A stretch of 64,000 nucleotides of DNA from Talinum fruticosum. Taxonomy: Eukaryota; Streptophyta; Magnoliopsida; Caryophyllales; Talinaceae. The position numbers and the translations under genes are program-made. Under the pieces are notes generated by a model. It was not told the origin of the DNA. It saw only the letters and a program-made list of their open reading frames with translations, and did not search any database. Below are positions 29,701 through 41,946 of the stretch, one piece after another; position 1 is the first letter of the stretch; every line of letters begins with the position of its first letter. The stretch lies in contig JAITYX010000103.1 of assembly GCA_021018815.1 (NCBI GenBank), positions 124,001-188,000 of the forward strand. Direction: 5' to 3'.

Positions 29701-32700
29701 TTAGTAGTCGGCACACACACACACACACACAAAGAGAGAGAGAAAGAGAGAGCTCAATAAACAAAATCACCCAAGTTCGGCAAATGGTCATACCGCAGAA
29801 CGAGCCAACTTAGTAATTGATTTAATGTCCTCCTTTCCCGTCCAAACCCGTGGCATTGAGTCCGAATCATGGCTGAACAATGTTGTAAATCTGAAGAAAA
29901 ATTACATAATTAGTACAGAAGGGACAAACTAGATGCTCATAACTATAGCAAGATAGGAGTCACAGCACACCTATCCTTCATACGGATCAGGATCCTCCCT
30001 GCTTCATCTCTGGCTTTTGTCTCCACCACACTTCTTGCATAATCCTCTAACTTCGCTAGCATTTTGTCTTTAGTTTGCTCATCCAAATCGAACCCAGAAA
30101 GATCACTAGCAAGCCCAGAAACAGCTGACTGACTCTCACGTCGAAGAAGCTTTCTTATTGATGGCCAGGTTTCATCACTGGCACTATCCAGAAGTGCTTC
30201 TACAGGCCCTGACAGAGCTTCATTCAATTTTGCCTGCAAGATATCAGCCATATTTTAACTATCAGGTTAGACAACTACAAATACAGACAAGATCAACTAC
30301 TCCAGCATTTCTGGCTAAGTATCAAAGTGCTTTGAGTTCGGATCACAATAAGGTGGCTGTACAATGATTTTCTATTGTTGTACAGTTAGTCCATTCAAAG
30401 AAGGAATAAAGAGAGCAGCAAGAGTTCAAAAGTCATAATTAACTCTAGAAAGTTGCTTCTTCAATTTAATTAGCCTGAAGGCACTATAAGAGCATCTGTT
30501 CCGCAAGCTCAGTACAGTGGCCTTTGGTTCAATCTCAGGGAGACACTGCAAACCAATGGAATTTCGATGTCAACAAGAAAAAAACATCCTGACATACAGA
30601 ATCCTATTCTGCTACTGAGGACACCACTGGAGAGGACCATAAATTGAGACAGGACTGATGGCACAAGGAGGTCATTAGTCATCTCCAGTTCCCGGTAAAT
30701 AGTTATACATGTCTAGATGTACCGAGAACCTCAAATCAGCAGAAGCCATTAATCCATTCAGAAGATGAATATTACACATACATAAGTCTCCACACATACT
30801 CTTCACTCTTGAAATTGTTCCTCGCCATTTTTGCTGCAACTGTTAAATGGTTTTGACTGTAAGGGATGCAACATTAACAAATATGCCTTTTTTCTCCTTC
30901 AATTTTTTTTTTTTTTTTTTGGGAGGGGGAGGGCGCTTGAGGTTGGGATTTATATGGCACTAGAACTGAGGCTGGTAGCACGGACAATAAGGTTAGCTCT
31001 CTATATACTGAAAAATTTTACAGTGAAGGATCAGCTGTTGAAGGAAAACAGGCAAATGGATGATATAAGGAGAGAGATAAGTCCCTTGCATTCAAGACAT
31101 GCACTACTGAGTTGTAACGCACCCTACTTCTCCACACACTGAGATGGATGCTCCGAGACACAAGCAGAACCAACGTGTAAGCACTCTATAGAGATGCAAA
31201 ATGGAATGCGGTTTTATTTCCTCAAATTAGAACAAATAGATAGCCAAATCCGCTGAAGAGACCAACAGAAAGATAATCAAACCAAATTTCCAGAACACAA
31301 CGATTTCAAAGCCAATCATTTGGAGCTAAAAATTAATCAATTATCCACTAAGACCATATTTTGACAGCTTTCACTGGATTATAATTCAGCAAACTCAATA
31401 GGTGGAGAACAATGAACAAAGATACAGGCCCAACTGAGATGATGTGCTCATCCAAATAGCATAAAAATGCGTAGGATTACATAGGACAACGTAACATCAC
31501 GCAAAATTTCTTACCTCATAAGTGGAAGTAAGTTCAGCCAATTTGGCAGCACGAACAGAAGCAACATACTCATCTAGATCACGAATAAGCTTGGACCTTG
31601 CTTTAGATGTATCCCAGTTAGCTTGCTCAATTACAGAATCTGTGCCAAGCAAGGTAAGAATTCAAGGAGAACTCAGATGTATGATCAAAGTAAGATAGAA
31701 CTCTGACTCTTATAATACAGACAAGAGATTCTCATAATGCTATACAGCCTTCATGGAACTTCGAAGTTAGCCTTCTTGGTGAAAGAAAGGATATCAAACA
31801 ACTAGGCAAACCAAATTTAAGCCCAGGACAAGACGTTTCAAACACACAGTTGCACAAAACCACCACATTATGTAGGAAACTACATAAAAAGAAAAATATA
31901 CATGAATATCAGAGAGAATCACAGATCACATTATTACAATTTACAATTATAATAGAAAACAGCAGCTGAACAGCACATATATCTGTACTTTGGAAGAACA
32001 CTTAAGGGGAGGAACGGGGGAATAGAAAAGCTAACATTAAGCAGGAGATAGGATTGACCGATAAAAACCCAACTCACAATTGTAAAGAGGAAATCATGGT
32101 CAGGGACAAGACGTACCAGCACATCCTTCGTCAAAATGACTCACAAAACACTGTTTGCAACTGTGGGCAGCAGCAGCAAACCCTTCCCCGCCATTCAAAG
32201 CTTTGTCAAATGCTTCCTTAAATTTGTCCAATGTTTCGGAACGTAGATGTCCCAAAATGGATTGGAAGGCCGGTTGAACAAGCTAATACAGAAGGAAAAG
32301 GCAGACAAGTGAAATCAGCTAGGGAAAAAAAGGCTTAAAAAAACAAGATGACTGCTGCAAGTCGCAAGACCACAGTGGAACTTTCTTTCAATCGCCCACA
32401 ACAGCATATTCTTGAGCGCACAACCAAAAGCCACATGCTGGTTTCATTTTTATTACGCCATAAGTCAAAACATCTTTTGAATGTCAAGCATGTAAAACAA
32501 ATATTCAAGCAATTTTGGCAACCAACACAGTTAATAAAAAAGAAGGACTTAGGCAACTCTTTACATCTACTAGAGCCATTTCTACATTCATTAAGTACGA
32601 AAAACACCATAGCAGCTCAATCACTCAGCTCTATTCTCAGGGTGGCCTCAACCCCTCATAAAAGAATAATGTAGAAAAGTAGGGGAAAACACCCACAATG

Positions 32701-35700
32701 ACAGTTGAAAGTTGAATATGGCATTTCGCAGCACTGTCTGTCTATGATATCCCAATCAGACAAATGACTCGACAGCTGAAACCAAAACAATGTTGAATAA
32801 AAAGTGCTAAATGAATGCATTTAAGTAATCGAAAAATTATCATGAGATAGTTCAAGCAGTGATTTACTAATTTGGCATGATATACTTCAATAAACTTCAA
32901 CTGGAATCATGGAAACCACAAGGAAGATGAAAGTATATTCTAAAATGTATTATCCTAGTCCAAAACCGCCAAACCAATGCATATATTATCACAAGTTCAT
33001 CCAAGACAAGGAATAAGCTACAAAATAATCTTCTAGACCTTCTTTAGTCAAGGTATCAACTTAAGCTCAAGTGTCAAAAGCAATCAAACATGCTTTCATA
33101 TCCATTTCATATACCAATATGAATTGAGTGATTTGCAGCATCTTTAACTAGTGAAGTGCAACCCCCCAAAAAAAAAAAGGAAGAGGAAGAAAGAAAGCAG
33201 GCACAAACACACCCACAGAAAAGAGAAACAAAAAGGTGAAGAGGAGCATGATGACATAGTTTAGGTAGGATAGATGTATATACTTGCAGCAGTTTCTCTT
33301 CCAGATGCTTTCTCTTGGAAGTTCTGACACCCTCATCAAAATATACAGCCTCTAAGTCATACCTGGACAGTGGGAAGCACATGTAAGCATCCATATTACA
33401 TCTTAAATACATCATGAACTCATAAACTGCAACCCTATAAACAGATGTCTACACCAAAAGGAAAATCAGAAACAAACACATATAAATAGGCCTCTGCCTC
33501 TGTAGCACAACACATTTCCAAGGGAAAACTAAATACAATGAGAACATAGAAGAAACCACACAGAACAAAGTTACTTTTAATTATCAAAGAAGACGATGAG
33601 ATACATTGGGCATGCATTGGTGTCAATAAGATACTGATTTAAACCATTATGTTGATTATATTTATACAAAGAAGTATCTCGAATAAGCCAGGATAAACAT
33701 TTCTAAATATTGTTATTCCATTCACATAAGAAGAGGAAACTGAACAGAGGCAAACTAGGGACAAACATCTTGTATTCTGATTTTCCTACATAGGACTTAT
33801 GATCACATAGCCACAAAGGGAAGCCTGGATTACCTAAAAATATGGAATAGCTCATTTAAACTATGGTTTTAAATACATAACTCAGAACATTAATTTGATG
33901 CTATTTTCAGAATACCAATCGTCCTTTTTCTCTTCATCTTGCTGATTATTGCAGAAATCAACCCAAAAGACACCTAGAAATTCCTATTCTCATTTCCACT
34001 TCCCGTGTCAACCAAACAAATAGTTGTTTCTAATCATAACTATTTAACCTTACCATGTTACCAAAATGAACCAAGTCAATTGATTGGAACTCAACAGCGG
34101 GTATAACCAATTGAACATTCATTAGAGTAAAAGTATAAAGTTCCCAGAGGTAGCCGAGTGCACCTACTAGACCAATGTCAACTGCCAAATACCTGGGACT
34201 CCAATATCATTATAGACAAGGGATGGCAGCATAGACTTAATGCAAACATTCAAGTCAGTTTCAGAAACTATTTTAATGGAGAAATTTTGTCACAATCCTT
34301 GGTTACTCACTCAGATAAAAAGTTTCCAATAATTGAGCTAAGCCTCTTTCCAAAGCCAGGGACAGGGCCAGATTGTGAGGCCTCCTCCAATTGAAGCCAT
34401 TCCTGCACATAGTAGCGCCACCAAAAGTAAGAACAGAAGCAAGAAAATCAAACCCTTCAATAAAAGATTAGGCTATGGGCAATTCCAGAACACCATACCT
34501 CGTTTTGGACAAAGTCATTGTACCTCTCATTAGCAATTTCTTCGCAACGCACAGTAGCCACCATTACCTGGAACAGATTTGCACCATCAGACAAAGGAGC
34601 CACCTTCTCTCAATTGTCTTAAGAAATTACTCAAAGCACATACCTTGTGTGCAGGGAGATCAAGGTCCTTGTTCTCTTTAATAACTCTCCAGATTTGCTG
34701 TGAACTAAAAGAAAAGCCTGAAGCAGGAACAACACCTCGACGATCTCCAGCAAGTCCACCAGGGTTTATAGAGTGAAAGAATCGTTTCCTCAAGTCCGCA
34801 ACCTTCATTTATTCAAAGCAAGTCAGACAAGGTGGATTCACCTCTCCACAACAATCAAGTCTATTGATCAACTTATGCAAAACTTATTTACTGATGGTCC
34901 AAACTAATTATTATATCCGGAGCCCAGGGGAGACCTTCAAATGGATTTCCAATAAGCAACTAAATTCAGAAATTGAAAGCATGGAATAATAATTACGGTA
35001 GAAAGGGAAGCACAAAACCCACTGAAAATTCTATTCTACCTCTTGCATCCTTCCTACCCCACAATCCACCAAAATAAAATCCAAAAACTACAGAAGCAAC
35101 AAATTATTATTTATTTTTTTCAAATAAGGGGAAGGAAAAATGATAATTTACCATCATAGTTTACAGTACAAGCAAACAAAAGTTTAGAAAAGAAAACTTT
35201 TACCATATGCCATACCTGTTGTTTAAATTGTTCTTCCTTCTCTTCAAAACTGGAAAGAGCTGTGACCTCAACCTGAAGTATTTAACAGAAAATGAGAAAT
35301 TGCAGTCTCCTCAATCATATATTGTAGAATCAAGTGGACATGTTTTCAGCAAGCAGGTCAAAGATTATCTTACATTGAAAAATTCACTCAAGGGAGTTTC
35401 CTTATGAGCTTGTGGCTTAGGAACTGCATCCCATATCTGCAGAAATCAATTCAGAAAAGCCAGGTACAATGAAGTTCATGTCAAATTTAGATGATGCAGC
35501 ACAAGTAGTTCCGAACCTTTTGAATATCTTCCCTCAGAACTGGTTCTAGATGCTCAAGAGGTGTCTGCAAAAAACAATAACAAAAAACATAAACCAATAG
35601 GAGGTTAGACTTCCAAAAGCCAATGCATGTAAGAACTTGCAAATATGTGTATCATTAAATACCCTTGCAACATCAATCAAAAGGAAAACGGATCATATAT

Positions 35701-38700
35701 TTTTCTTCTCACATTAACAAGATATCACATAGACACTAAATCAAAAAAATGAACTCACCCTTGTTTTATCACGTATCACAAACATGAGAGTTGTTTTACG
35801 GGGGCTGAACAATCTCATCATGACCTACAAGGAAGCATGACCAAATATTAATGTCAGTGCCCTCAAAATCTTAACCAAAACCACCACCTCCAATTGGAAA
35901 TAGCCAGAAGAAAAGAAAATAAGAAAAATGAAAAGAAAGATAACAAAAGATAAGCAATTTACTTGAAATACAGTCTTCAAAAGCGGTTTGTTAGCTGCCT
36001 GTTCACGGCCTATATCATGGCACCACCTGCACAGACCAACGAAAAAACCCGCTTAAAAAACTACAGAGAGAGAAATAGCGCAGGCAATATATAAAGTCTT
36101 CGCACTTACATGTTGATAAGAACTATATCAGAAACAGCAAGAGCAAAGAGAGCGCTTTGTTTTTCAAAAGCAGTATCATCCTGCAAAGTATAAGAAAAGA
36201 TATTTATGGCATCTGAGGACATATTACATTTTAACTCAGGACCAATATGGTGCCAGAACAAACTGCAACAAAGAGCAACTAGCACCCTCAATAATTTAGT
36301 GCAATACAAAAACTAACCAAGTTTTTTCCAATGCAAAGATAATAATTCTAGAGCTGCTACGTTGAAATTAAGCACAAAACTACAACCGTATAGAGCATTC
36401 CAACATTCCAAGAGTTTTGAATTTTCAAGTACCAGAATTGAGGGTTTAAATTAGACAATAGACACTGCTCAAGCCTAAAGACTCAGGTGCAATGTATATG
36501 TACAAGACATGGTGGGGGTGTTACACAACACAGGATAGAGTCATTCTAAAGTCTCATCTCCAAAGAGAAGTCTCCCATTTCCATAAGAGTATCATTGCTT
36601 TTTGCAAAGCAAGAAGCGCCACAAATCAGCCCCAAGTCCAGAACAACAAAGGTCAAAATAGTACCCTTCAAGTATCTAGATTAGACATACATTACCCGCT
36701 TTATTTTATAATTCCATTTTTTTCTTACAAAAGGTTGTAATTTATAAAATCACTCTGCAAAATCTTTTCGCGGGTCTCCCAGAATTGGTGCCGCTACTTG
36801 CAAGGGTAAGGCAGCCTAAATATGGATCTCTCCTCTACTCGGGCAGGATCTTCATTGAGAGTTATGCATTTTACAACTCCTAAAAGATGTTCTTTTACCA
36901 GATTATAACAAATGGCAATAACCCTTAAGCATTTCACATAATGTTTTCTCTTCTTTTTCGGTCGCAAGTCTCAACAATAACATACAGCAATCCCCCAACA
37001 CCCCTCTGCCAGAAACACAAATTCAGGTAAAATTATCAGAAGATAATAGATAAGGGATGGAAAATCACCTCTCCTCTTTCTCTACCATCAGTACCCTCCA
37101 AATCCATAACAATAGTTGTAGGTTCAATACCAACACATCTTGCCATCCAAATGCCCTTGGTGGTCTGAGACCTGGTAAAACCACTCAGTTATTCCACAGC
37201 AAGCTCTTTGATAACTAACACATTTTAGCACTAGAATATGAAATTACCTTCCTTTAAATGCATCCATCTCCCTGAAGTTGGTTCCAAACAAATGATTCAA
37301 TAGTGTACTTTTACCTGGCAGAGCAAGGAGCAAAGTAGAATACATAATATGAGCACTAGCTTGTAAACGCCATTGCATGAGACAAGCAAGACCATTTTGC
37401 AAATACAACGGGTGACAAGAACAGAAATAAATCTGAAAGTAGTGTAGGAGTAAAAGAAAACAGTTTAAGGCTAGCACAAGCATCAAATCATAGCTAAGCT
37501 ATCTTAAGAATCTAACTCCGCTAACGAGAAACCAGGCCATCAATTCATCTACATATAAGATGTAAAGAATCTGCAATCAAATTCAGTACCCCAGCATGAA
37601 GAAAAAATACTCATAGTCAGTTCATAACGTTCACAGACTTGGAAGAAAAAAATAATAAATACCACTGCTTTGTGGACCCATGATGGATACTACAGCATAT
37701 GAAAGACCACATTCCCCCAACTTTACTTCTTTCATAAATTTTTCGAGTCCAGTAACATTGAATGTGCCATCTCCATCGATCAGTTGAGTTGAACAGCATC
37801 CAGCATCATTATCTGATAAAAGATGAAGAAATATCTTAGTACGCAACAAAACATCCCGTGCAAAGTCATCTGTTCTTTGGAAGATCAATATCAACATGAA
37901 AACATATTTTAATCAATCTACTTAGAGCATCCAGGTTAGGTAGAAAAACTCTCTTTCCTCCATATTTTCAGAAACCATTTGATGAAATCACGATGAAGGA
38001 TGGAGAACTATGATATCTGCATCATTGTCCTTCAAATTGATACTCTTGAAATGTTAGGCTTCAAGCTAGTGTTTTTAGTCACTTCAGTTGATCAACTCCT
38101 CCCCCTCCCCTCCCCCCACCCCCAAAACAAAAAAAAAAAAAAAATCAAATGCACAATCCACTTCCTGCTCTCAAATGAACATTTTCCTGCTCAAGATGAA
38201 AAATCTGCACTTCCTGTCACTCAGCTATAAAAGCATAATTGGATTCACAATTTCACATCAAGAAAAATCACAGCAAGAATCCAACCCTACTTCATTGTAA
38301 TCAACAGAAACACGTACTCACCTTCACGAATTGGAAACAGTTCCAATCTCAGCTGAATATAAAATCAGAGCATTCATTCTAAAAGTATATTGAAAAAGTT
38401 AAGCAAAAGGATCCCAGACTGAAAGTAGAATCCTTTTCCGCCACATTTGAGACAAGCCCTCCAAGCTCGAAGATCCAAAGTACAAATGAGTCGAGAACAT
38501 TGAGCACACAAAAAAGAAAAACCCATCTCCAAAAGTTAACCTAATACCAAAATTCAAAACCCCCAAATCGCATGTACCCAAAAGACTTCAATACCAGCTC
38601 CCCAAATTAAAAACGGAGCATAAAGCCCATTTCTAACTAAAGCAAGCAAACAAACTAACTGAGAATAAATTAAGCCCGAATTGGCAACACAACTGAAGTG

Positions 38701-38788
38701 AAACAAAGTAAGAGAAGAGAACCCATTGTGCAGATCATTGGATAAATGCATTAGACAGCAGCGAAGACAAATAGAGAGAAGTACCCAT
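26767..38788 (-). CDS. RHD3: RHD3/SEY1 ER-shaping dynamin-like GTPase
   Basis: This is the plant atlastin-type GTPase that fuses ER tubules. Exons: 38788-38785, 37812-37663, 37314-37248, 37171-37069, 36180-36110, 36026-35963, 35824-35759, 35564-35517, 35436-35374, 35272-35216, 34802-34644, 34567-34499, 34402-34311, 33362-33284, 32282-32117, 31639-31515, 30233-29971, 29890-29794, 29682-29515, 28189-28085, 27927-27833, 27752-27656 and 26997-26767. That is 2439 nt, 812 residues; Arabidopsis RHD3 is about 800. GTPase motifs: P-loop GPQSSGKST (47-55), [10 protein letters not shown] (97-106), and the atlastin-type RD in FVIRDKTR (171-172). A helical-bundle middle domain follows. A two-segment membrane hairpin lies at about 680-725 ([31 protein letters not shown]), then a Ser-rich tail ending SSSSKED. 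The first exon has only ATGG as coding sequence. All frames join, so the gene looks intact. Confidence 0.96.
29709..29751. repeat. AC and AG microsatellites in RHD3 intron
   Basis: An (AC)n run is followed by an (AG)n-rich run just upstream (minus sense) of exon 19. Confidence 0.9.
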
Positions 38789-38990
38789 AGCTACAAGTGT
38801 AGGGCTGATCCAATTAATCCTGATCTAACTGAAAGCTTCAAAGGAGCTCCCGACAAGGATCCGATTTGAAGCGCACAGCAGGTAGAGGGAGAGGGAGAGG
38901 GAGAGAGAGACTAGGGAAGATGACAATCTCTCTCAGGTCTGAAGAGGAATCCCTTTCTCTCCTTCTCTTGTGTGTGTGAGAATTGAGAAA
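38789..38990 (-). promoter_or_regulatory. RHD3 leader and promoter-proximal CT-rich tract
   Basis: The stretch 38882-38960 is a GA-rich repeat on the plus strand (gagggagagggagaga), so CT-rich in the leader sense. CT-rich leaders and GAGA-type boxes are common in plant promoters. No TATA box was recognised. Confidence 0.4.
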
Positions 38991-39329
38991 GGGTAATTAA
39001 TTAACAAAGCCAGCCCACCCTTTCTTTGGTGTTCTCTATTCCTCGGAATCAATAGCGCGTGACCTCCACTCGTCAAGGGAGGAAAGTAAAAAAATTAATA
39101 TACGCTATTAATTTAAATTTAAATTAAATTTGTTTGGTCTCTATTTTTGGGCTTAAAAATACATACAATCAATAGTATTCTTACCAATTTTTTTATGCCA
39201 ATTTGGGTAGTCAATCTTTTAAAATATTCTAACTGTTTCTTGTAAAACATGCTATAATTTTTTAAAAATTAATAATATCAAGATAGATCAACTTTGCCAT
39301 AATATCTGTTTATTTAGATAAAATAAATT

Positions 39330-39416
39330 ATAATAATGTAAGGAGTTATAACAAAAACTGTAAAGAGTAAGCTGTAAAAAGGTATAAGATTCTAAGATAA
39401 AGTTAAATGAAACATG
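39330..39416. mobile_element. Decayed relative of the CPN60 intron MITE
   Basis: The words gtaaggagttataa, gtaagctgtaaaaa and ataagattctaagataaagt parallel the second half of the element at 13176-13353 in order. Ends are not recognisable. Confidence 0.4.
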
Positions 39417-39743
39417 AATTTAGTGTCTAAGTAAATAAGTGTATAAGTTTTGTTATTTTTAATTTAAAATTTTAATTATTTTTCACGTTCTTATACATAA
39501 CAAGTTAGTCTGATACCAAATGAATAATTTTTTAGTATAAAAACTAAATATATTATTATAGTATTAATAAATATAATAGTGGATGTCAGGTTAATTAATA
39601 AAGTATTTGAAAATATTTGTTAAACTTTTAGATTTGTATATCTATTTACACTTAGAAAAAATATCAACCAGTGCAAAGTATAATTTATATTTTTACTTAA
39701 AAAATATTTATTATCTTTTTATGCAATAACCTAGTCGGGCTTT

Positions 39744-39775
<32 letters not shown>

Positions 39776-40223
39776 GGAACACAAAGGAGGGAAAGGGCCA
39801 AAAAGAAAAGGGGGAAAAAAATGGGAAAAGAGGAGAGATGATGATAGGATTTCAGAGAGGCCATCATTTCAACACCTTTCTGCACCGACTTTGATTGGGA
39901 GGGAGAGAGAGAGACATACAGAAATCGTGAATAAATAAAATAAAATAAAAAGAAAAAAATGAAGAAGCCGTCCGTTTGTGCAAAGCCAAGAATTTAAGAA
40001 CAAATATGCGATGGCAGGTGTGAGCTGAGCTGGGGTCGGCGTTTATGGCGCGTGTCCTTACCATCTAATCTAGGTGTTGGGTAAATACTTATTTTTAGAG
40101 GCTTTTTACAAATTATATGATAGTCCCAATTTATTATACGTTGTAATTGGTACTTTTAATATTTCGCTCAGCATGAATTACGTGGTAGATGTTGGCTATG
40201 TGGTGCGAGCAGAGTTAATTTAT

Positions 40224-40636
40224 GGCCATGTTCGGTAAAATGAGTACTGTTTGAGTAGCGGATATCTGTTTATGTAGCTAATAGCCGTTAGATTTTAGAT
40301 GTTAGCGGATAGTTGTTCAATTGAACGGTTAAATAAATATGTACGGTAAATTTAGCGGTTGAGTTAGGTGATTATTGTAAATTGACGTAAAAGAATATAA
40401 ATAATTTGTCAAATATAAATGAATGAAGGGGTTTTTTGTCAAAAAATATGAAACGCTACTTTCAAATGTGAAAAGCTAATATTCTTAACTTTTCGAAACA
40501 CTACTTGAAATGCTAAAAGTTATTCCAAATGCTAGTTAAAACACTACCTTACCAAACGCTAATATTTGGTTGATTAGTGTTTTGACTTGGTTAAAACGCT
40601 AAAAGTTACTTCAAACGTTGTTGCTTGAACAGGGCC
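40224..40636. mobile_element. Tourist/PIF-like MITE, 413 bp
   Basis: The left end is GGCCATGTTC and the reverse complement of the right end is GGCCCTGTTC, so 9 of 10 bases match. The trinucleotide TAT flanks both sides (40221-40223, 40637-40639), a 3-bp target duplication like those of Tourist elements. Subterminal words (gctaaaagttacttcaaacg and relatives) repeat inside. There is no transposase. Confidence 0.65.
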
Positions 40637-41946
40637 TATGTACAAGGGAGTTGAGTGACTTGACACCACTCGTTTTTCAAAAATTTTTAACCGTTACGTT
40701 TTTGTTATAACATTCAAATATCTAATTCTTAGTGGGTCATTGACTAATCATGATATAGTATGTGATTCTGTTTGGATTTGAACTTTATGTTTTTGATGAG
40801 TCGAGAATTGACACGAATAGTTGTAAACTGATTTTTTACTGTACATATATGAGATGGTGGAGATTATCTAAGTGAAGAGTATTTGTGAGTTCTTAAATAA
40901 ATTGGTTAAATAAAGAAGAATTTGAGCTATTCTCACCTGTATTACCGGTGACATTAGCTTTCATTTTACACGTTTCCATTATAACAATTGGAAAAGTGTT
41001 ATATGCGATAAAGTATATAAGAACACTTTAAGCAACAAAATACCATACAAATTTTAAATGACGTTGTTTTTACTAATTTTGAGGATGATTTTTTTAAAGT
41101 ATACACAATGAAAAAATAATGCTTTGATTTTAGAACATGAAGCCTCACCATTATAAAGTATTAGTTGTTTAATTTCATTTTTCACTTCAAAGAAAAAAAT
41201 ATTAAATATTAATTGTTAAATTTTGAAATCAAACATGCATTTTTGTAAATTCTAACACTTGATTTTACTAAATCCGTCGCACAGTGTAACTAGTTAATGT
41301 GCGCGCGTGTTGCTTAGGGAATGTACATATTCAATTCCTATATGGGCAAAGCATTATTACTTAAAATTGAATTTTCCTTAGATCGCAATTTTTTTTTCAG
41401 GTGAAGATTTTTTTATGAAGCTTAATTTTTTAATTAATTGTAAGGCTTCTATTTTCTACTATAATTTTAAAATCTTTTACCTCGTCATCATTTCATTTAG
41501 TCTATTTAATTAATTAATTAATTTAATATTGTAAGGCTTATATTTTACACATGCTCTTAAAATATTTCACACAAATATAGAGGGAAAGAGAGAGGCCAGA
41601 GGGGGGGATGAATTCAACAGGAAGCAAAGCCATTAATGAAGCACAAAAGAATGGCCCTGAACCCAGCCAGAATATTCATAGACTTCAATGACAAGACATT
41701 CCATTGAAGTTTTAGACCAAGAATCCTCCATTGACAAGTGGGATTAGTTAAAATAACAAAATAATGTTAAAAAGTCTCCAGAAGAGAAGGCTGGCCAAGG
41801 CAAGTTTTGAGGACACACATAAGAGGAGTAGGGAGTTCTGGCTGGATATGTCCCCCAACTGTTCAAGTTCAACACACAGCACAATCATAAAAGAGCTCAA
41901 GAGTAGGCAATCTAATTAGTAATTACACATCTTTCAATCACAGACT

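Larger units (their letters stand above)
38991..41946. other. Intergenic, repeat-bearing
   Basis: No gene was found between RHD3 and FVE. The region contains a decayed MITE relative (about 39330-39416), a GAAAA-type simple repeat (39744-39777) and the Tourist-like element (40224-40636). About 41580-41946 is probably the FVE 3' UTR and flank. Confidence 0.5.

Noticed and set aside
32335..32674. Open frames of 91 and 108 codons on both strands in an RHD3 intron
   Set aside because: No recognisable domain, and they lie between well-supported exons 14 and 15.
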